Positions 16,786-25,909 of a DNA stretch of 38,893 nt are shown in pieces. Every line of letters begins with the position of its first letter. The first letter of the stretch is position 1. Origin of the DNA: an uncultured Trueperaceae bacterium (GTDB taxonomy: Bacteria; Deinococcota; Deinococci; Deinococcales; Trueperaceae); contig CAJXOA010000023.1 of the NCBI GenBank assembly GCA_913057685.1, forward strand, positions 1 to 38,893. Reading direction: 5' to 3'. The position numbers and the translations under genes are program-made. The notes beneath the pieces are model-generated. The model had not been told where the DNA came from. It did no database searches and saw only the letters and a list, made by a program, of their open reading frames with translations.

Positions 16786-16811
16786 ACGGGCCGGCCCGAA
16801 GGCCGGCCCGT
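16786..16811 (-). terminator. terminator hairpin after tRNA-Leu
   Basis: A perfect 11-bp GC stem closes a four-base loop that reads TTCG on the minus strand, a very stable tetraloop. It begins eight bases after the CCA end of the tRNA. Confidence 0.8.
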
Positions 16812-16819
16812 CGCTGCGT

Positions 16820-16907
16820 TGGTGCCGAGGATGGGACTCGAACCCACACGACCTCAGCGGTCACTAGCCCCTCAAGCTAGCGCGTCTACCAATTCCGCCA
16901 CCTCGGC
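16820..16907 (-). tRNA. tRNA-Leu, anticodon GAG
   Basis: The acceptor stem GCCGAGG (16901-16907) pairs with CCTCGGC (16824-16830). The anticodon stem CTAGC/GCTAG closes the loop TTGAGGG, giving anticodon GAG (16871-16873), which reads CUC and CUU leucine codons. A long variable arm, as expected for leucine tRNA, lies between the anticodon and T arms. The T loop GTTCGAGTC is present. The discriminator is A, and CCA is encoded at 16820-16822. A consensus-like promoter and a strong terminator flank it. Confidence 0.97.
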
Positions 16908-16932
16908 GCACGCAGGTGCAGACGCAGAGGCG

Positions 16933-16961
16933 AGGCTACCGCCGGGCCCCGGGGGTGTCAA
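16933..16961 (-). promoter_or_regulatory. tRNA-Leu promoter with -35 and -10
   Basis: TTGACA (16956-16961), exactly 17 bases, then TAGCCT (16933-16938), placing the tRNA 5' end 25 bases further on. It is the clearest housekeeping sigma-factor promoter in the window and contrasts with the -35-less promoters of most protein genes. Confidence 0.85.
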
Positions 16962-17061
16962 GCGAATCGACGATCTTCCGTGGCTCCCCATCCTCTCCCC
17001 CGTCCACGCCCAGGAGCGTCGGCACGAGAGGCCAGAACGGACCACGATGCAGGAAGATTCG

Positions 17062-17241
17062 TCACGGACGCTCGATGGGGATCGAGGCGCACGAGGCGGA
17101 CACCGCGGGCGTACCGGAACTGGCCGTGACGCACACCTTGAGTTCCAGCGGCGCCGCCTCGGAGACGGTGTCCGTCGATGCGCACGAGGTCAGGATCGTG
17201 ACGAAGAGACCGAGCAGCAGCAGGCCAAGAACACGTCGCAT
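17062..17241 (-). CDS. small lipoprotein paired with the first GLUG protein
   Basis: 59 aa. It has a signal peptide with lipobox LTSC (lipidated Cys20), then a mature part of only 39 residues. The tail has two cysteines, Cys37 and Cys51, with 13 residues between them (VCV...CAS). The same VCV/CA spacing recurs in the lipoprotein encoded after the second GLUG gene (33984-34340), so the two are probably homologous. The ATG shares one base with the GLUG stop (TGATG), which suggests translational coupling. The function is unknown; a membrane-tethered partner of the GLUG protein is inferred from position. Confidence 0.75.
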   Translation of the reverse strand: MRRVLGLLLLGLFVTILTSCASTDTVSEAAPLELKVCVTASSGTPAVSASCASIPIERP

Positions 17242-19733
17242 CAACGGACCTCGCTTTCGAGCGTGAGGACGACCGAGGCGCCCTCTCCGGCAGGGAGTCC
17301 GGCGTTTCGCCAGTGCCAAGCGTCCCCGAGTTTGGTGATGTCTCCGTTCGCGGTCGGACCGGGCACCACGTCCCGGACGATCGCGCCCGGCACGTCGACG
17401 TGAAGCCACACCGAATCGAGCACCGCAGCGTCGTCGTTGCGCACCTCGAGGGTGATCGTGCGCGTAGCCGCCGGCCCCTCCACCGTCCAGCCTCCCTCGA
17501 CGGCGCCGGCCGCATCGAAGGTGAGCGTCACGGGAGAATCGTCGGGTGCGCGGGGCGTGACGCGCACGGGTGCACTCGAGGCGGTCTCGCCCTGCGCCGT
17601 GACGCCGCGAACGCGCACCGTATACGTCGTGCCGTCGACCAGACCGTCGAGCCGGAGCGGCGCTTCGGTGCGTGCTGGGAAGAAGGCGGTCCAAGGCCCA
17701 TCATCCACGCGAACCTCGTAGTTTTCGAGGTCGGTGACGGCAGGCGGCGTCAGGGTCAGCCAGGCACGTCCGGCATCGGAAACGGCGCGCACGTTCGTGG
17801 GCGCCTCGTCGCTGGCCGTACCCCGCGTGAGACCAAGCGTGTACGTCGCCACCGCGGTGCTCCCCGTTCGCCGGACGCGCATGGTGACGGTCGTCGTCTC
17901 GCCTGCCTCCAGCGGAATCGTCGTCACCACACGCGTCGTGCCCGACGTTCCTCCCACCTCGACGACGTCCCCTTCACGGGCGGACGCCGAGACGCGCGCC
18001 GACGTGGTGGCATGGGGCACGCGGAGCTTGTAGGCGGTGACGTCCGGGGCGAAGGCAGGGGTCAGGTCGGCGCCGGCAACCTCGAGCGCCGTGAGGGCGA
18101 CGGGGGGTGGATCGGCATCGTCGATCGGCTCGTCGGGGGGCGTGGGGGACGGCTCGGTCGGTTCCCGTGGCGCGTCGTGCCAGAGGTGGAACGGCGTCCC
18201 GCCGTTGCGGTCGGCGGCGATGCCCCACACGCTCGACGCGGCCTCGTAGGGACCGACACCGTCGAGGATTGGCCAGCCGGCAGCATCGAACGTCGACCAC
18301 GATCGTAACGCCGAGAGGCCGACCCCCGTAGCTGAGCTGGGCCCGCCGCTCCCCACGTCGGGGAGTGGGGTCGCCTCGGCGTTCCAAAAGGCTGCATGCA
18401 ACGTACCGTTCCCCGGGTTCGCTCCGATCACGGCACCGACATCGTCGTTGCCGGACACCGCACCGAGTGCATAGGCGTTGAAGACATCGATTGCGTCGAA
18501 TACTCCACCGAAGAGGCCCCCCACGATCTCGGGAGCGGATACCGCCCCAGAGGCGTAGACGTCGGAGATGGACACGGTGTTGTAGACCTCGCCGGCGAAG
18601 CCCCCGGCGTAGGCCTGGGTCGCGGTCACGTCCCCCGAGGCGAAGGCGTCCGCGATGCGCACGTCACCGAACTGCCCGATGAGCCCACCGACGTACTGCG
18701 TTCCGCTCACCGACCCGGTGGCGAAGCCTCGCGTGACGGCGGAGAATTCGCCCCCGACGTCCGTCCCGTAGATCGCTCCAAAGAGACCACCGGCGAGCTC
18801 CGTCGTGGCGATCACGTCTCCATGGGCGGACACGGCGTGATAGCGACCGGAGTCTGCCATGCCGATCAGGCCGCCGATGGAGCCGCCATTGCTCGCCCCA
18901 CCGGAGACGGCGCCTCGCGCCACGGCGTCCGTGACCGACACCTGATTGTCGTCGTCGAGCACGACGCCGATCAGGCCGCCGGCCCACGCGATGGTCGCCA
19001 TGACCTCGCCCGTCGCCTCCACGGCCGAGAGGACGAAAGGTCCATCCGTTTCGACGTCAGGAACAGAGCCCAGCCAACCGATCAATCCGCCCGCACCCTC
19101 CTCGGCGAGGACGTCCACGTGGACGTCGACGTTCGCGATGTCCGACGCACTCACGACGCGACCGATGAGGCCACCGGCCCTCCCCCCGGTCTGGGCAACG
19201 GTGCCGACGGCGTGAACGTTCCGCACGTGACTCGTGAGCAGCGTCCCTCCGAGGCCGCCTGCCGAACCGTCCGCTGCCGTCCCGGCCACGTCGAGGTCGA
19301 CCAGGCTGACGTCGGTCACCGTGACGACCGATCCGTAGCCGAACAGGCCGACGTGCCCGTCACTACTCGAGACCGTGAGGTCGTGGATGGCGTACCCATC
19401 ACCGTCGAACCATCCCGAGAACGGTTGGCTGGCCCCCGTCCCGATCCCGGACGTCCAAGCGGTCGTGGAACTCATCTCGATGTCGTCGACCAGTCGAAAG
19501 GCGTAGCCCGACCAGCACCCAACGTTCGCCCGCAAACTCGTGAGGTCGGCGGCCGTCCCAAGGTGATAGGGCGCACCCAGGGAGCCGTCCCCACCGGAGA
19601 AATCCTCGCTACAGCCGTTGGCGGCAGCGAGCGAGCCGAGCGTGAGGATCACGAACGTGGTCGCCAGCCAGCGTGCGGTACGCAGGCACAACGACCGGCC
19701 GTTGGCTACGGCGCGAGTCAAACAAGAAGTCAT
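17241..19733 (-). CDS. secreted GLUG-repeat surface protein with Ig-like and FN3 domains
   Basis: 830 aa. A signal peptide covers residues 1-38. A conserved head follows, with Cys41, PYHLGTAADL and Cys73 in CWSGYAF; the two cysteines may pair. Residues about 125-440 hold around ten GLUG-type repeats (GGLIG, GGLFG), predicted to form a beta-solenoid. After a proline-rich linker (523-545) come a cadherin-like beta-sandwich (548-638), an FN3 domain (643-728) and a final DUF11-like beta domain (733-830). Such proteins occur in adhesins and envelope layers; no catalytic motif is seen. The ATG at 19733 has GAAAGGA seven bases upstream. Codon and base use are visibly less GC-biased than in flanking housekeeping genes, suggesting transfer or fast evolution. 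Confidence 0.85.
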   Translation of the reverse strand: MTSCLTRAVANGRSLCLRTARWLATTFVILTLGSLAAANGCSEDFSGGDGSLGAPYHLGTAADLTSLRANVGCWSGYAFRLVDDIEMSSTTAWTSGIGTGASQPFSGWFDGDGYAIHDLTVSSSDGHVGLFGYGSVVTVTDVSLVDLDVAGTAADGSAGGLGGTLLTSHVRNVHAVGTVAQTGGRAGGLIGRVVSASDIANVDVHVDVLAEEGAGGLIGWLGSVPDVETDGPFVLSAVEATGEVMATIAWAGGLIGVVLDDDNQVSVTDAVARGAVSGGASNGGSIGGLIGMADSGRYHAVSAHGDVIATTELAGGLFGAIYGTDVGGEFSAVTRGFATGSVSGTQYVGGLIGQFGDVRIADAFASGDVTATQAYAGGFAGEVYNTVSISDVYASGAVSAPEIVGGLFGGVFDAIDVFNAYALGAVSGNDDVGAVIGANPGNGTLHAAFWNAEATPLPDVGSGGPSSATGVGLSALRSWSTFDAAGWPILDGVGPYEAASSVWGIAADRNGGTPFHLWHDAPREPTEPSPTPPDEPIDDADPPPVALTALEVAGADLTPAFAPDVTAYKLRVPHATTSARVSASAREGDVVEVGGTSGTTRVVTTIPLEAGETTTVTMRVRRTGSTAVATYTLGLTRGTASDEAPTNVRAVSDAGRAWLTLTPPAVTDLENYEVRVDDGPWTAFFPARTEAPLRLDGLVDGTTYTVRVRGVTAQGETASSAPVRVTPRAPDDSPVTLTFDAAGAVEGGWTVEGPAATRTITLEVRNDDAAVLDSVWLHVDVPGAIVRDVVPGPTANGDITKLGDAWHWRNAGLPAGEGASVVLTLESEVR

Positions 19734-20084
19734 GTGATCGTCCTTTCGCGCGCGACGGGCGGATGGAGTCGCCTCCGGTAGCGCGTCGACCAAGCGCGGG
19801 CGCCGAACGCGGGTCAAGTGTACGACACGTAACCGCTGCGGACCCGCACGACGGTTCGGTCGACACCGTTGTGCACGCACGGAGCCGGGCTGGAACGCGA
19901 CGAAACCCGGCGGCACAAGACCCATGCAAGCGGTGAACCTCGAAAGGCCACGACGCACCGTTCGCTCCAGGGCCGAAACGAAGCTCCGACGGAGGGTCGT
20001 GTGCGGATCGAGCCATTGCGGGCGCATCGCCCTCTCGCCGTGTCGCTCACGACACGAGGGGTATCGGACAGATCCTAGCCCCGC
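19734..20084. other. intergenic region upstream of the first GLUG gene
   Basis: About 350 bases with a lower GC content than the flanks. Short open frames exist on both strands, but none shows a recognisable domain, a ribosome binding site or high-GC codon bias. It contains the GLUG gene's ribosome binding site (GAAAGGA, 19741-19747) and a hairpin at 20039-20056. No confident promoter was found. Confidence 0.5.
20039..20056 (-). terminator. hairpin downstream of the DsrE-like gene
   Basis: CGTGTCG (20039-20045) pairs perfectly with CGACACG (20050-20056) around a four-base loop, 28 bases after the dsrE-like stop. It could end that transcript, though no T tract follows. Confidence 0.4.
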
Positions 20085-20438
20085 TCAGTACGTCAGCACC
20101 CGGTAACCGTCCGCCAGGTAGCCCCGCACGCTCGGGTGTCCCTCGAACGCGTCCAGGAGTGCGACGCCGGCCCCCTGGATCGCCTCGGACGCCCCGAACG
20201 CCGTCGCGCAGTAGCTGCACGCGCCGACCACCCGGTCCTCCACCGCCTCCCATATGTCGTGGCGCCGGTGCGCAGGATCGGCGAGGATCCCGACCCACCG
20301 CGTGCCCGCCCCGTCGAACGTCAGGGCGACGTCGTCGCCCGCCTCCTTCGCCTCCTTGACGACCTCCATCGCGTTCACGACGCGGCCGAGGTCGCCGTGC
20401 GTCTCCACGTCGGCCAACACCTGCACCAAAAGGTTCAT
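20085..20438 (-). CDS. DsrE/DsrF-like family protein
   Basis: 117 aa, a small cytoplasmic alpha/beta protein of the DsrE-like fold (MNLLVQVLADVETHGDL at the start, with VVKEAKEAGDDVALTFDGAGT). Cys74 and Cys77 form a CSYC pair in GACSYCATAFGA. DsrE/TusD proteins carry sulfur on a single conserved cysteine; whether this one transfers sulfur or only shares the fold is unknown. The ATG is preceded by GGGAGG five bases upstream. It is divergent from the flavoprotein gene; together with the nearby Crp/Fnr gene, it suggests a redox-linked locus, which is inference. Confidence 0.75.
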   Translation of the reverse strand: MNLLVQVLADVETHGDLGRVVNAMEVVKEAKEAGDDVALTFDGAGTRWVGILADPAHRRHDIWEAVEDRVVGACSYCATAFGASEAIQGAGVALLDAFEGHPSVRGYLADGYRVLTY

Positions 20439-20591
20439 GGCGCCTCCCAAGGCGGCGGTTCCGCCGACCTCGAGTCGACCGCACTCGCACGAGGGCGTCC
20501 GTCGAATTCTTGACGGGCACGCCCATGCGACCGTGGGACGCTGGTCGCGTCGGCCGACGGCCGGCGAATCCCCCGACCTGCAGGAGACCGC

Positions 20592-21332
20592 ATGCCCGAC
20601 CCGTCCACGTCCGAGGCCACCCCCCACGACGCTCCTCTCCGCGCGCTGTACGTCAACGGCACCCTGAAGCCATCGCCCGAGCCCTCGCACACGCAGGGAC
20701 TCATGGACCGCTCGATCGCGATCCTCGAGCATCTCGGGGTGGAGGTGGACGTTCTTCGCGCCGCCGATCACGTCCTCGCTCCGGGCGTCCAGCCCGACAT
20801 GCGTGCGCACGGGCAGGCACGCGACGACTGGCCCGACCTCTGGCCCCGGGTCGCGCGCGCCGACATCCTGGTGCTCGGCACCCCCATTTGGTTGGGGGAA
20901 CGCTCGTCGGTCATCAGTCGCGTCATCGAACGCCTCTACGCCATGTCGGGCCAGGTGAACGAACGCGGACAGTATCTGTACTACGGCAAGGTCGGCGGCG
21001 TGATCGTGACCGGCAACGAGGACGGTGTGAAGCATTGCGCGATGGGGATGCTCTACGCGCTCCAGCACCTGGGGTACGTCATCCCCCCGCAAGCGGACGC
21101 CGGCTGGATCGGTGAGGTGGGGCCGGGCAAGTCCTACCTCGATCCCGGATCGGGAGGTCCCGAGAACGACTTCACGAACCGCAATACGACGTTCCTTTCG
21201 TACAACCTCGTGCACGTCGCGCGGATGCTGCAACGCGCCGGGGGCCTCCCCGCGGAAGGCAACGTGCGCACCGCCTGGGATGCGGGCGAGCGGCCCGACC
21301 CGCTCCGCTCCGGAGGGCCCGAGGGCACGTGA
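20592..21332 (+). CDS. flavodoxin-fold NAD(P)H-dependent oxidoreductase
   Basis: 246 aa. The flavodoxin-like fold is indicated by the FMN phosphate loop NGTLKPSPEPSHTQGLMDRS (22-41) and the second FMN segment GTPIWLGERSSVISRVIERL (96-115). A VIVTGNEDGVKH segment follows. Members of this IsiB/FMN-reductase-like group reduce quinones, flavins or other small acceptors; the substrate is unknown. The ATG at 20592 has CAGGAG six bases upstream. The 153-base gap to the divergent DsrE-like gene includes CGTCGAATTCTTGACG near 20501-20516, which is partly palindromic and might be an operator. It is convergent with the Crp/Fnr gene, 25 bases away. Confidence 0.8.
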   Translation: MPDPSTSEATPHDAPLRALYVNGTLKPSPEPSHTQGLMDRSIAILEHLGVEVDVLRAADHVLAPGVQPDMRAHGQARDDWPDLWPRVARADILVLGTPIWLGERSSVISRVIERLYAMSGQVNERGQYLYYGKVGGVIVTGNEDGVKHCAMGMLYALQHLGYVIPPQADAGWIGEVGPGKSYLDPGSGGPENDFTNRNTTFLSYNLVHVARMLQRAGGLPAEGNVRTAWDAGERPDPLRSGGPEGT

Positions 21333-21357
21333 TCGCGGTGGCGCGAGGCGTGACGCG

Positions 21358-22068
21358 TCACACCTCGGATTCGGTCCCCTCGACGACGCGCTCGAGCGCC
21401 TCGCGGTCGAGGGCGTAGCGCCCGCGGGTCCCCTCCAGCCGACCCTCCCGGCGCAGCGCGGCGATGGCGGTCGAAACCGACACGCGGGTCGCGCCGACCA
21501 TCGCCGCGATCTCCTCGTGCCCCAGGGCCACGTCGACGTCGACCCACCCCACCCGGTCGGGCCGGTCGCGTCCGAAGCGACGTGCGTGATCGACCAGGAC
21601 GGCAGCGACCCGCCCCCGGATGGGGCCGTGCCCTTCGGTGAGCCGGTCGCGGCAGCGAAACAGGTTCTCCGTGAGCATCTCGGTGAACGATTCGACGAAT
21701 CGCGGTGCCTCGCGGGCGAGGCGGCGGTACTGCTCCCGCGACATCGGACACGTCACGACGTCGGTCGACGCGACGGCGTCGAGGCGGTAGTACGCCCCCT
21801 CCCCGACGAACGCCTCCCCGATCAGGTCGTCGGGCCCGACGACCCCCAAGATCCGCTCGCCGCCGTCGGGCGTCGTCCGCACGAGCTTCACGCGGCCGCG
21901 AGCCACGACGTGCATCGCGTCGGCCGGATCCCCCTCGCGGAAGACGACGTCGCCGGGCGCGAACGTCCGGTCGGGGCAGATGCGGCGGAACGCGGCGCGC
22001 TCGTCGTCGCGCAAGCGCTCCAAGAAGCCGCTGTCGCGAAGGATCCAGGCGTCCGGCCGCGTCGTCAC
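21358..22068 (-). CDS. Crp/Fnr-family transcriptional regulator
   Basis: 236 aa. The cyclic-nucleotide-binding-type beta-roll spans about residues 12-130 (FREGDPADAMHVVARGRVKL), followed by a long dimer helix and a C-terminal winged helix with recognition region LGHEEIAAMVGATRVSVSTA (182-201). It lacks the N-terminal cysteine cluster of FNR. The effector is therefore unknown and could be a cyclic nucleotide or nothing. The GTG at 22068 is chosen because TATCGT lies six bases upstream; the reading frame extends further upstream, but that part overlaps the divergent trmH gene. The trmH and crp promoters share a 7-base inverted repeat, a possible autoregulatory site. Confidence 0.88.
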   Translation of the reverse strand: MTTRPDAWILRDSGFLERLRDDERAAFRRICPDRTFAPGDVVFREGDPADAMHVVARGRVKLVRTTPDGGERILGVVGPDDLIGEAFVGEGAYYRLDAVASTDVVTCPMSREQYRRLAREAPRFVESFTEMLTENLFRCRDRLTEGHGPIRGRVAAVLVDHARRFGRDRPDRVGWVDVDVALGHEEIAAMVGATRVSVSTAIAALRREGRLEGTRGRYALDREALERVVEGTESEV

Positions 22069-22074
22069 CTCCCA

Positions 22075-22080
22075 ACGATA
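22075..22080 (-). promoter_or_regulatory. leaderless -10 hexamer of the Crp/Fnr gene
   Basis: TATCGT, six bases before GTG 22068. It forms one arm of the inverted repeat ACGATAC (22075-22081)/GTATCGT (22097-22103). Confidence 0.5.
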
Positions 22081-22097
22081 CGCACGACGAGGGTGGG

Positions 22098-22103
22098 TAT
22101 CGT
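22098..22103 (+). promoter_or_regulatory. leaderless -10 hexamer of trmH
   Basis: TATCGT, seven bases before ATG 22111. It is the mirror of the crp hexamer 17 bases away, so two polymerases could hardly bind at once. Confidence 0.5.
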
Positions 22104-22110
22104 GCGGGTC

Positions 22111-22842
22111 ATGCCGACACCGGAACGCGCCGCGCGGGTGTTCGAGGTCCTGCGCCGCCGCCAGACCGACCTCACCGTCGTCGCGGAGGACGTCTACAAG
22201 CCGCACAACCTGTCCGCGATGCTGCGGAGTTGCGACGCGGTCGGGATCCCCGAGGTGCACGCCGTCCGCCCGACGGGCGGCGTGCCGACGTACGACGCGA
22301 CCAGCGCGTCCGCCCACCGGTGGGTGGACCTGCGGGTGCACGGCAGCCTCGACGCCGCCTGGGACACCCTCCGGGCGCGCGGGATGCAGGTCCTCGCCGC
22401 GCACTTCTCCGACGCGGCGGTCGACTACCGCGACGTCGACTACACCCGCCCGACCGCGGTGCTGTTCGGCAACGAGCGCTCCGGCGTGACCGACGCCGCC
22501 GCCGCGCGCGCCGACGCGCACGTCGTCATCCCGATGCTGGGGATGGTGCCGTCCCTGAACGTCTCGGTCGCGACCGCGGTGGTGCTGTTCGAGGCGCAAC
22601 GGCAGCGGCGGGCGGCGGGGGCGTACGACCGACCGGCGATGACGGCGCGGGCGCGCAACGACCAGGCGTACGCCTGGCTGTACCCGGACGACGCCGCCGC
22701 CCGCCGGGAGGCGGGCGCCGCGTTCCCCTGGCTGGAGGCGGACGGCGGCGTACGGACGGCGGACGGCCCCCCGGTCTGGGCGCGGGACGACGGGGCGGAC
22801 GACGGCGGCGCGGGGGACGGGCGGGCGGCGGACCCGGCGTAG
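22111..22842 (+). CDS. trmH: tRNA (guanosine-18-2'-O)-methyltransferase (SpoU/TrmH family)
   Basis: 243 aa, predicted to use S-adenosylmethionine to methylate the ribose of G18 in tRNA. The SPOUT motifs are present: motif 1 with Asn33 and Arg39 (NLSAMLRSCDAVG), motif 2 LFGNERSGV (Glu122) and motif 3 IPMLGMVPSLNVSVATAVVL (140-159). The start MPTPERAARVFEVLRRRQ resembles TrmH rather than TrmL or RlmB, which supports the G18 assignment. The C-terminal 70 residues are longer than in Thermus TrmH and end in an acidic Gly/Asp-rich tail. It is expressed divergently from the Crp/Fnr gene. Confidence 0.9.
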   Translation: MPTPERAARVFEVLRRRQTDLTVVAEDVYKPHNLSAMLRSCDAVGIPEVHAVRPTGGVPTYDATSASAHRWVDLRVHGSLDAAWDTLRARGMQVLAAHFSDAAVDYRDVDYTRPTAVLFGNERSGVTDAAAARADAHVVIPMLGMVPSLNVSVATAVVLFEAQRQRRAAGAYDRPAMTARARNDQAYAWLYPDDAAARREAGAAFPWLEADGGVRTADGPPVWARDDGADDGGAGDGRAADPA

Positions 22843-22885
22843 CGCGACGGTGCGCCCAGGCGCGGTGCGCGGGCGCGGCGGCTGC

Positions 22886-24595
<1,710 letters not shown>

Positions 24596-24597
<2 letters not shown>

Positions 24598-24634
24598 GGC
24601 GAGGTCCTCCGAGGCGAGGCCCTCCGAGGCGAGG
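24596..24634. repeat. 15-bp tandem repeat starting in the lipA stop codon
   Basis: Units GAGGCGAGG-N-CCTCC begin at 24596 and 24611, with a partial third at 24626. The first unit overlaps the lipA TGA. It is noncoding on the plus strand. Confidence 0.7.
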
Positions 24635-24652
24635 GCGTGGCAACGACGAAGC

Positions 24653-24679
24653 GGGGCCCGCGCCGATGGCGCGGGCCCC
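24653..24679. terminator. bidirectional hairpin between lipA and ppa
   Basis: GGGGCCCGCGCC (24653-24664) pairs perfectly with 24668-24679 around a GAT loop. It lies between two convergent genes and is the only strong structure there, so it probably ends both transcripts. Confidence 0.7.
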
Positions 24680-24693
24680 TTCGCGTGGTCGGG

Positions 24694-24738
24694 TTCGGGT
24701 ACGGCGGACTCGGGTACGGCGGATTCGGGGACGTCGGT
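24694..24738. repeat. second 15-bp tandem repeat, before the ppa stop
   Basis: Units at 24694, 24709 and 24724 share the form YTCGGGTACGGCGGA; the third is degenerate and reaches the ppa stop codon. The sequence differs from the 24596 array but has the same 15-bp period. Confidence 0.65.
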
Positions 24739-25298
24739 CAGTCGTCGGCGTCGTCGGCGTCGGCGTCGTCGGCGTGCGCGGCGAGGTACGCCTCGCGCGC
24801 CTCGAGGATCATGGCGTGCGTCTCCTCGATCCCGTGCCAATCCTCGACCTGCACCGACTTGCCCTCGAGCGCCTTGTAGATGTCGAAGAAGTGCTCGATC
24901 TCGCGCAGGCGGTGGGGGCTGACCGTCGAGATGTGGCGGTTGTTGTCGTACCGCGGGTCGTCGACGGGGACGGCGAGGACCTTCTGGTCGCGGCCCTTCT
25001 CGTCCGACATCTCCAGGAACCCGAGCGGGCGGGCGCGCCACACGACCCCCGGGTAGGACGGGTAGGTCGTGAGGACCAGGACGTCGACCGGGTCGCCGTC
25101 CTCCGCGAGGGTGCCGGGCATGAAGCCGTAATCGCCGGGGTAGTGCATGGCGCTGTAGAGGACGCGGTCGAGGAAGAACGTCTCGGTCTCGGGGTCGTAC
25201 TCGTACTTGTTGGCGCTGCCGCGGGGCACCTCGATGACGCAGGTGACGATCTCCGGTGCGTCCGCACCGGGGTCGAGGTGGTAGAGGTTCGTGCTCAC
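24738..25298 (-). CDS. ppa: inorganic pyrophosphatase
   Basis: Soluble family I pyrophosphatase of 186 aa that hydrolyses pyrophosphate to two phosphates and so drives biosynthetic reactions. Characteristic segments are EVPRGSANKYEYD, YPGDYGFMPGTLAEDGDPVD and MSDEKGRDQKVLAVP. The metal-binding aspartates Asp67, Asp72 and Asp104 are present. The protein ends in an acidic repeat DDADADDADD, encoded by a GTC/GGC-rich simple repeat on the plus strand; this tail is outside the family core. The GTG at 25298 overlaps the pdxT stop by four bases, with AAAGGA about eight bases upstream. It is the last gene of the pbp1A-peptidase-pdxT-ppa chain. Confidence 0.95.
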   Translation of the reverse strand: MSTNLYHLDPGADAPEIVTCVIEVPRGSANKYEYDPETETFFLDRVLYSAMHYPGDYGFMPGTLAEDGDPVDVLVLTTYPSYPGVVWRARPLGFLEMSDEKGRDQKVLAVPVDDPRYDNNRHISTVSPHRLREIEHFFDIYKALEGKSVQVEDWHGIEETHAMILEAREAYLAAHADDADADDADD

Positions 25299-25909
25299 GA
25301 AGGGGTCCTTTCGTTGGGGGGCGGGAGGGCGACGCCTGCGATGCGCGTCAGGAACGCGGCGTGGAGGCGGTCGTCGCCGGTGAGTTCGGCGTGGAAGACG
25401 GTCGCGAGGACGCGACCGGAGGCGACGGCGACCGGGTCGCCGTCGTGGCGGGCGAGGACGTCGACGTCGTCGCCGACCTCCAGGATGCGGGGCGCTCGGA
25501 TGAACACCCCGCGGAACGGCGCGTCGAGGCCGACGACGTCGACGTCCGCTTCGAAGCTCGCGACCTGTCGGCCGTAGGCGTTCCGCGCGATCGTCAGGTC
25601 GAGGAGGCCCAACCGCGGTTGGTCGGGGCGACCCTGGATCGTCCGCGCGATCAGGATCGCGCCGGCGCACGTGCCCCACACCGCCCCGCCCCGCTCGACG
25701 AAGGTGCGGAGGGCGGCCTCGAGGTCGTACGCCCGCATCAACTTCGCCATCGTCGTCGATTCCCCGCCGGGGATGACGACGGCGTCGAGGCCCTCCAGGT
25801 GCGCTGGGAGGCGCACCTCGCGGACGTTCGCCCCGAGCCGCTCGAGCGCGCGGCGGTGTTCACGGAAGGCGCCTTGGAGGGCGAGGACCCCGACCCGGGG
25901 GGCGGTCAC
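25295..25909 (-). CDS. pdxT: pyridoxal 5'-phosphate synthase glutaminase subunit
   Basis: Class I glutaminase of 204 aa that supplies ammonia to PdxS for vitamin B6 (PLP) synthesis. The triad is complete: Cys81 in GTCAGAI, His173 and Glu175 in VFHAELTGDDR. IPGGEST (46-52) is the family oxyanion region. The GTG at 25909 overlaps the stop of the P1 peptidase gene. Its partner pdxS lies upstream at 29140-30084, separated by two unrelated genes and a terminator, whereas in many bacteria pdxS and pdxT are adjacent. Confidence 0.95.
   Translation of the reverse strand: MTAPRVGVLALQGAFREHRRALERLGANVREVRLPAHLEGLDAVVIPGGESTTMAKLMRAYDLEAALRTFVERGGAVWGTCAGAILIARTIQGRPDQPRLGLLDLTIARNAYGRQVASFEADVDVVGLDAPFRGVFIRAPRILEVGDDVDVLARHDGDPVAVASGRVLATVFHAELTGDDRLHAAFLTRIAGVALPPPNERTPS

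Noticed and set aside
17241-19733. Lipidation of the first GLUG protein at Cys41 (ANGC)
   Set aside because: The residues before the cysteine do not fit the usual lipobox, the hydrophobic core ends several residues earlier, and the second GLUG protein has a matching cysteine well after an ordinary signal peptidase site.
16820-20027. The GLUG locus as an island integrated at tRNA-Leu
   Set aside because: Integration normally uses the tRNA 3' end, which points left toward the helicase. The GLUG genes lie on the 5' side, and no integrase or duplicated tRNA end was seen.
20510-20542. TTGACG ... GACGCT as a promoter for the flavoprotein gene
   Set aside because: The spacing between the two hexamers is about 21 bases, too long for a standard promoter, and other -10 choices are poor.
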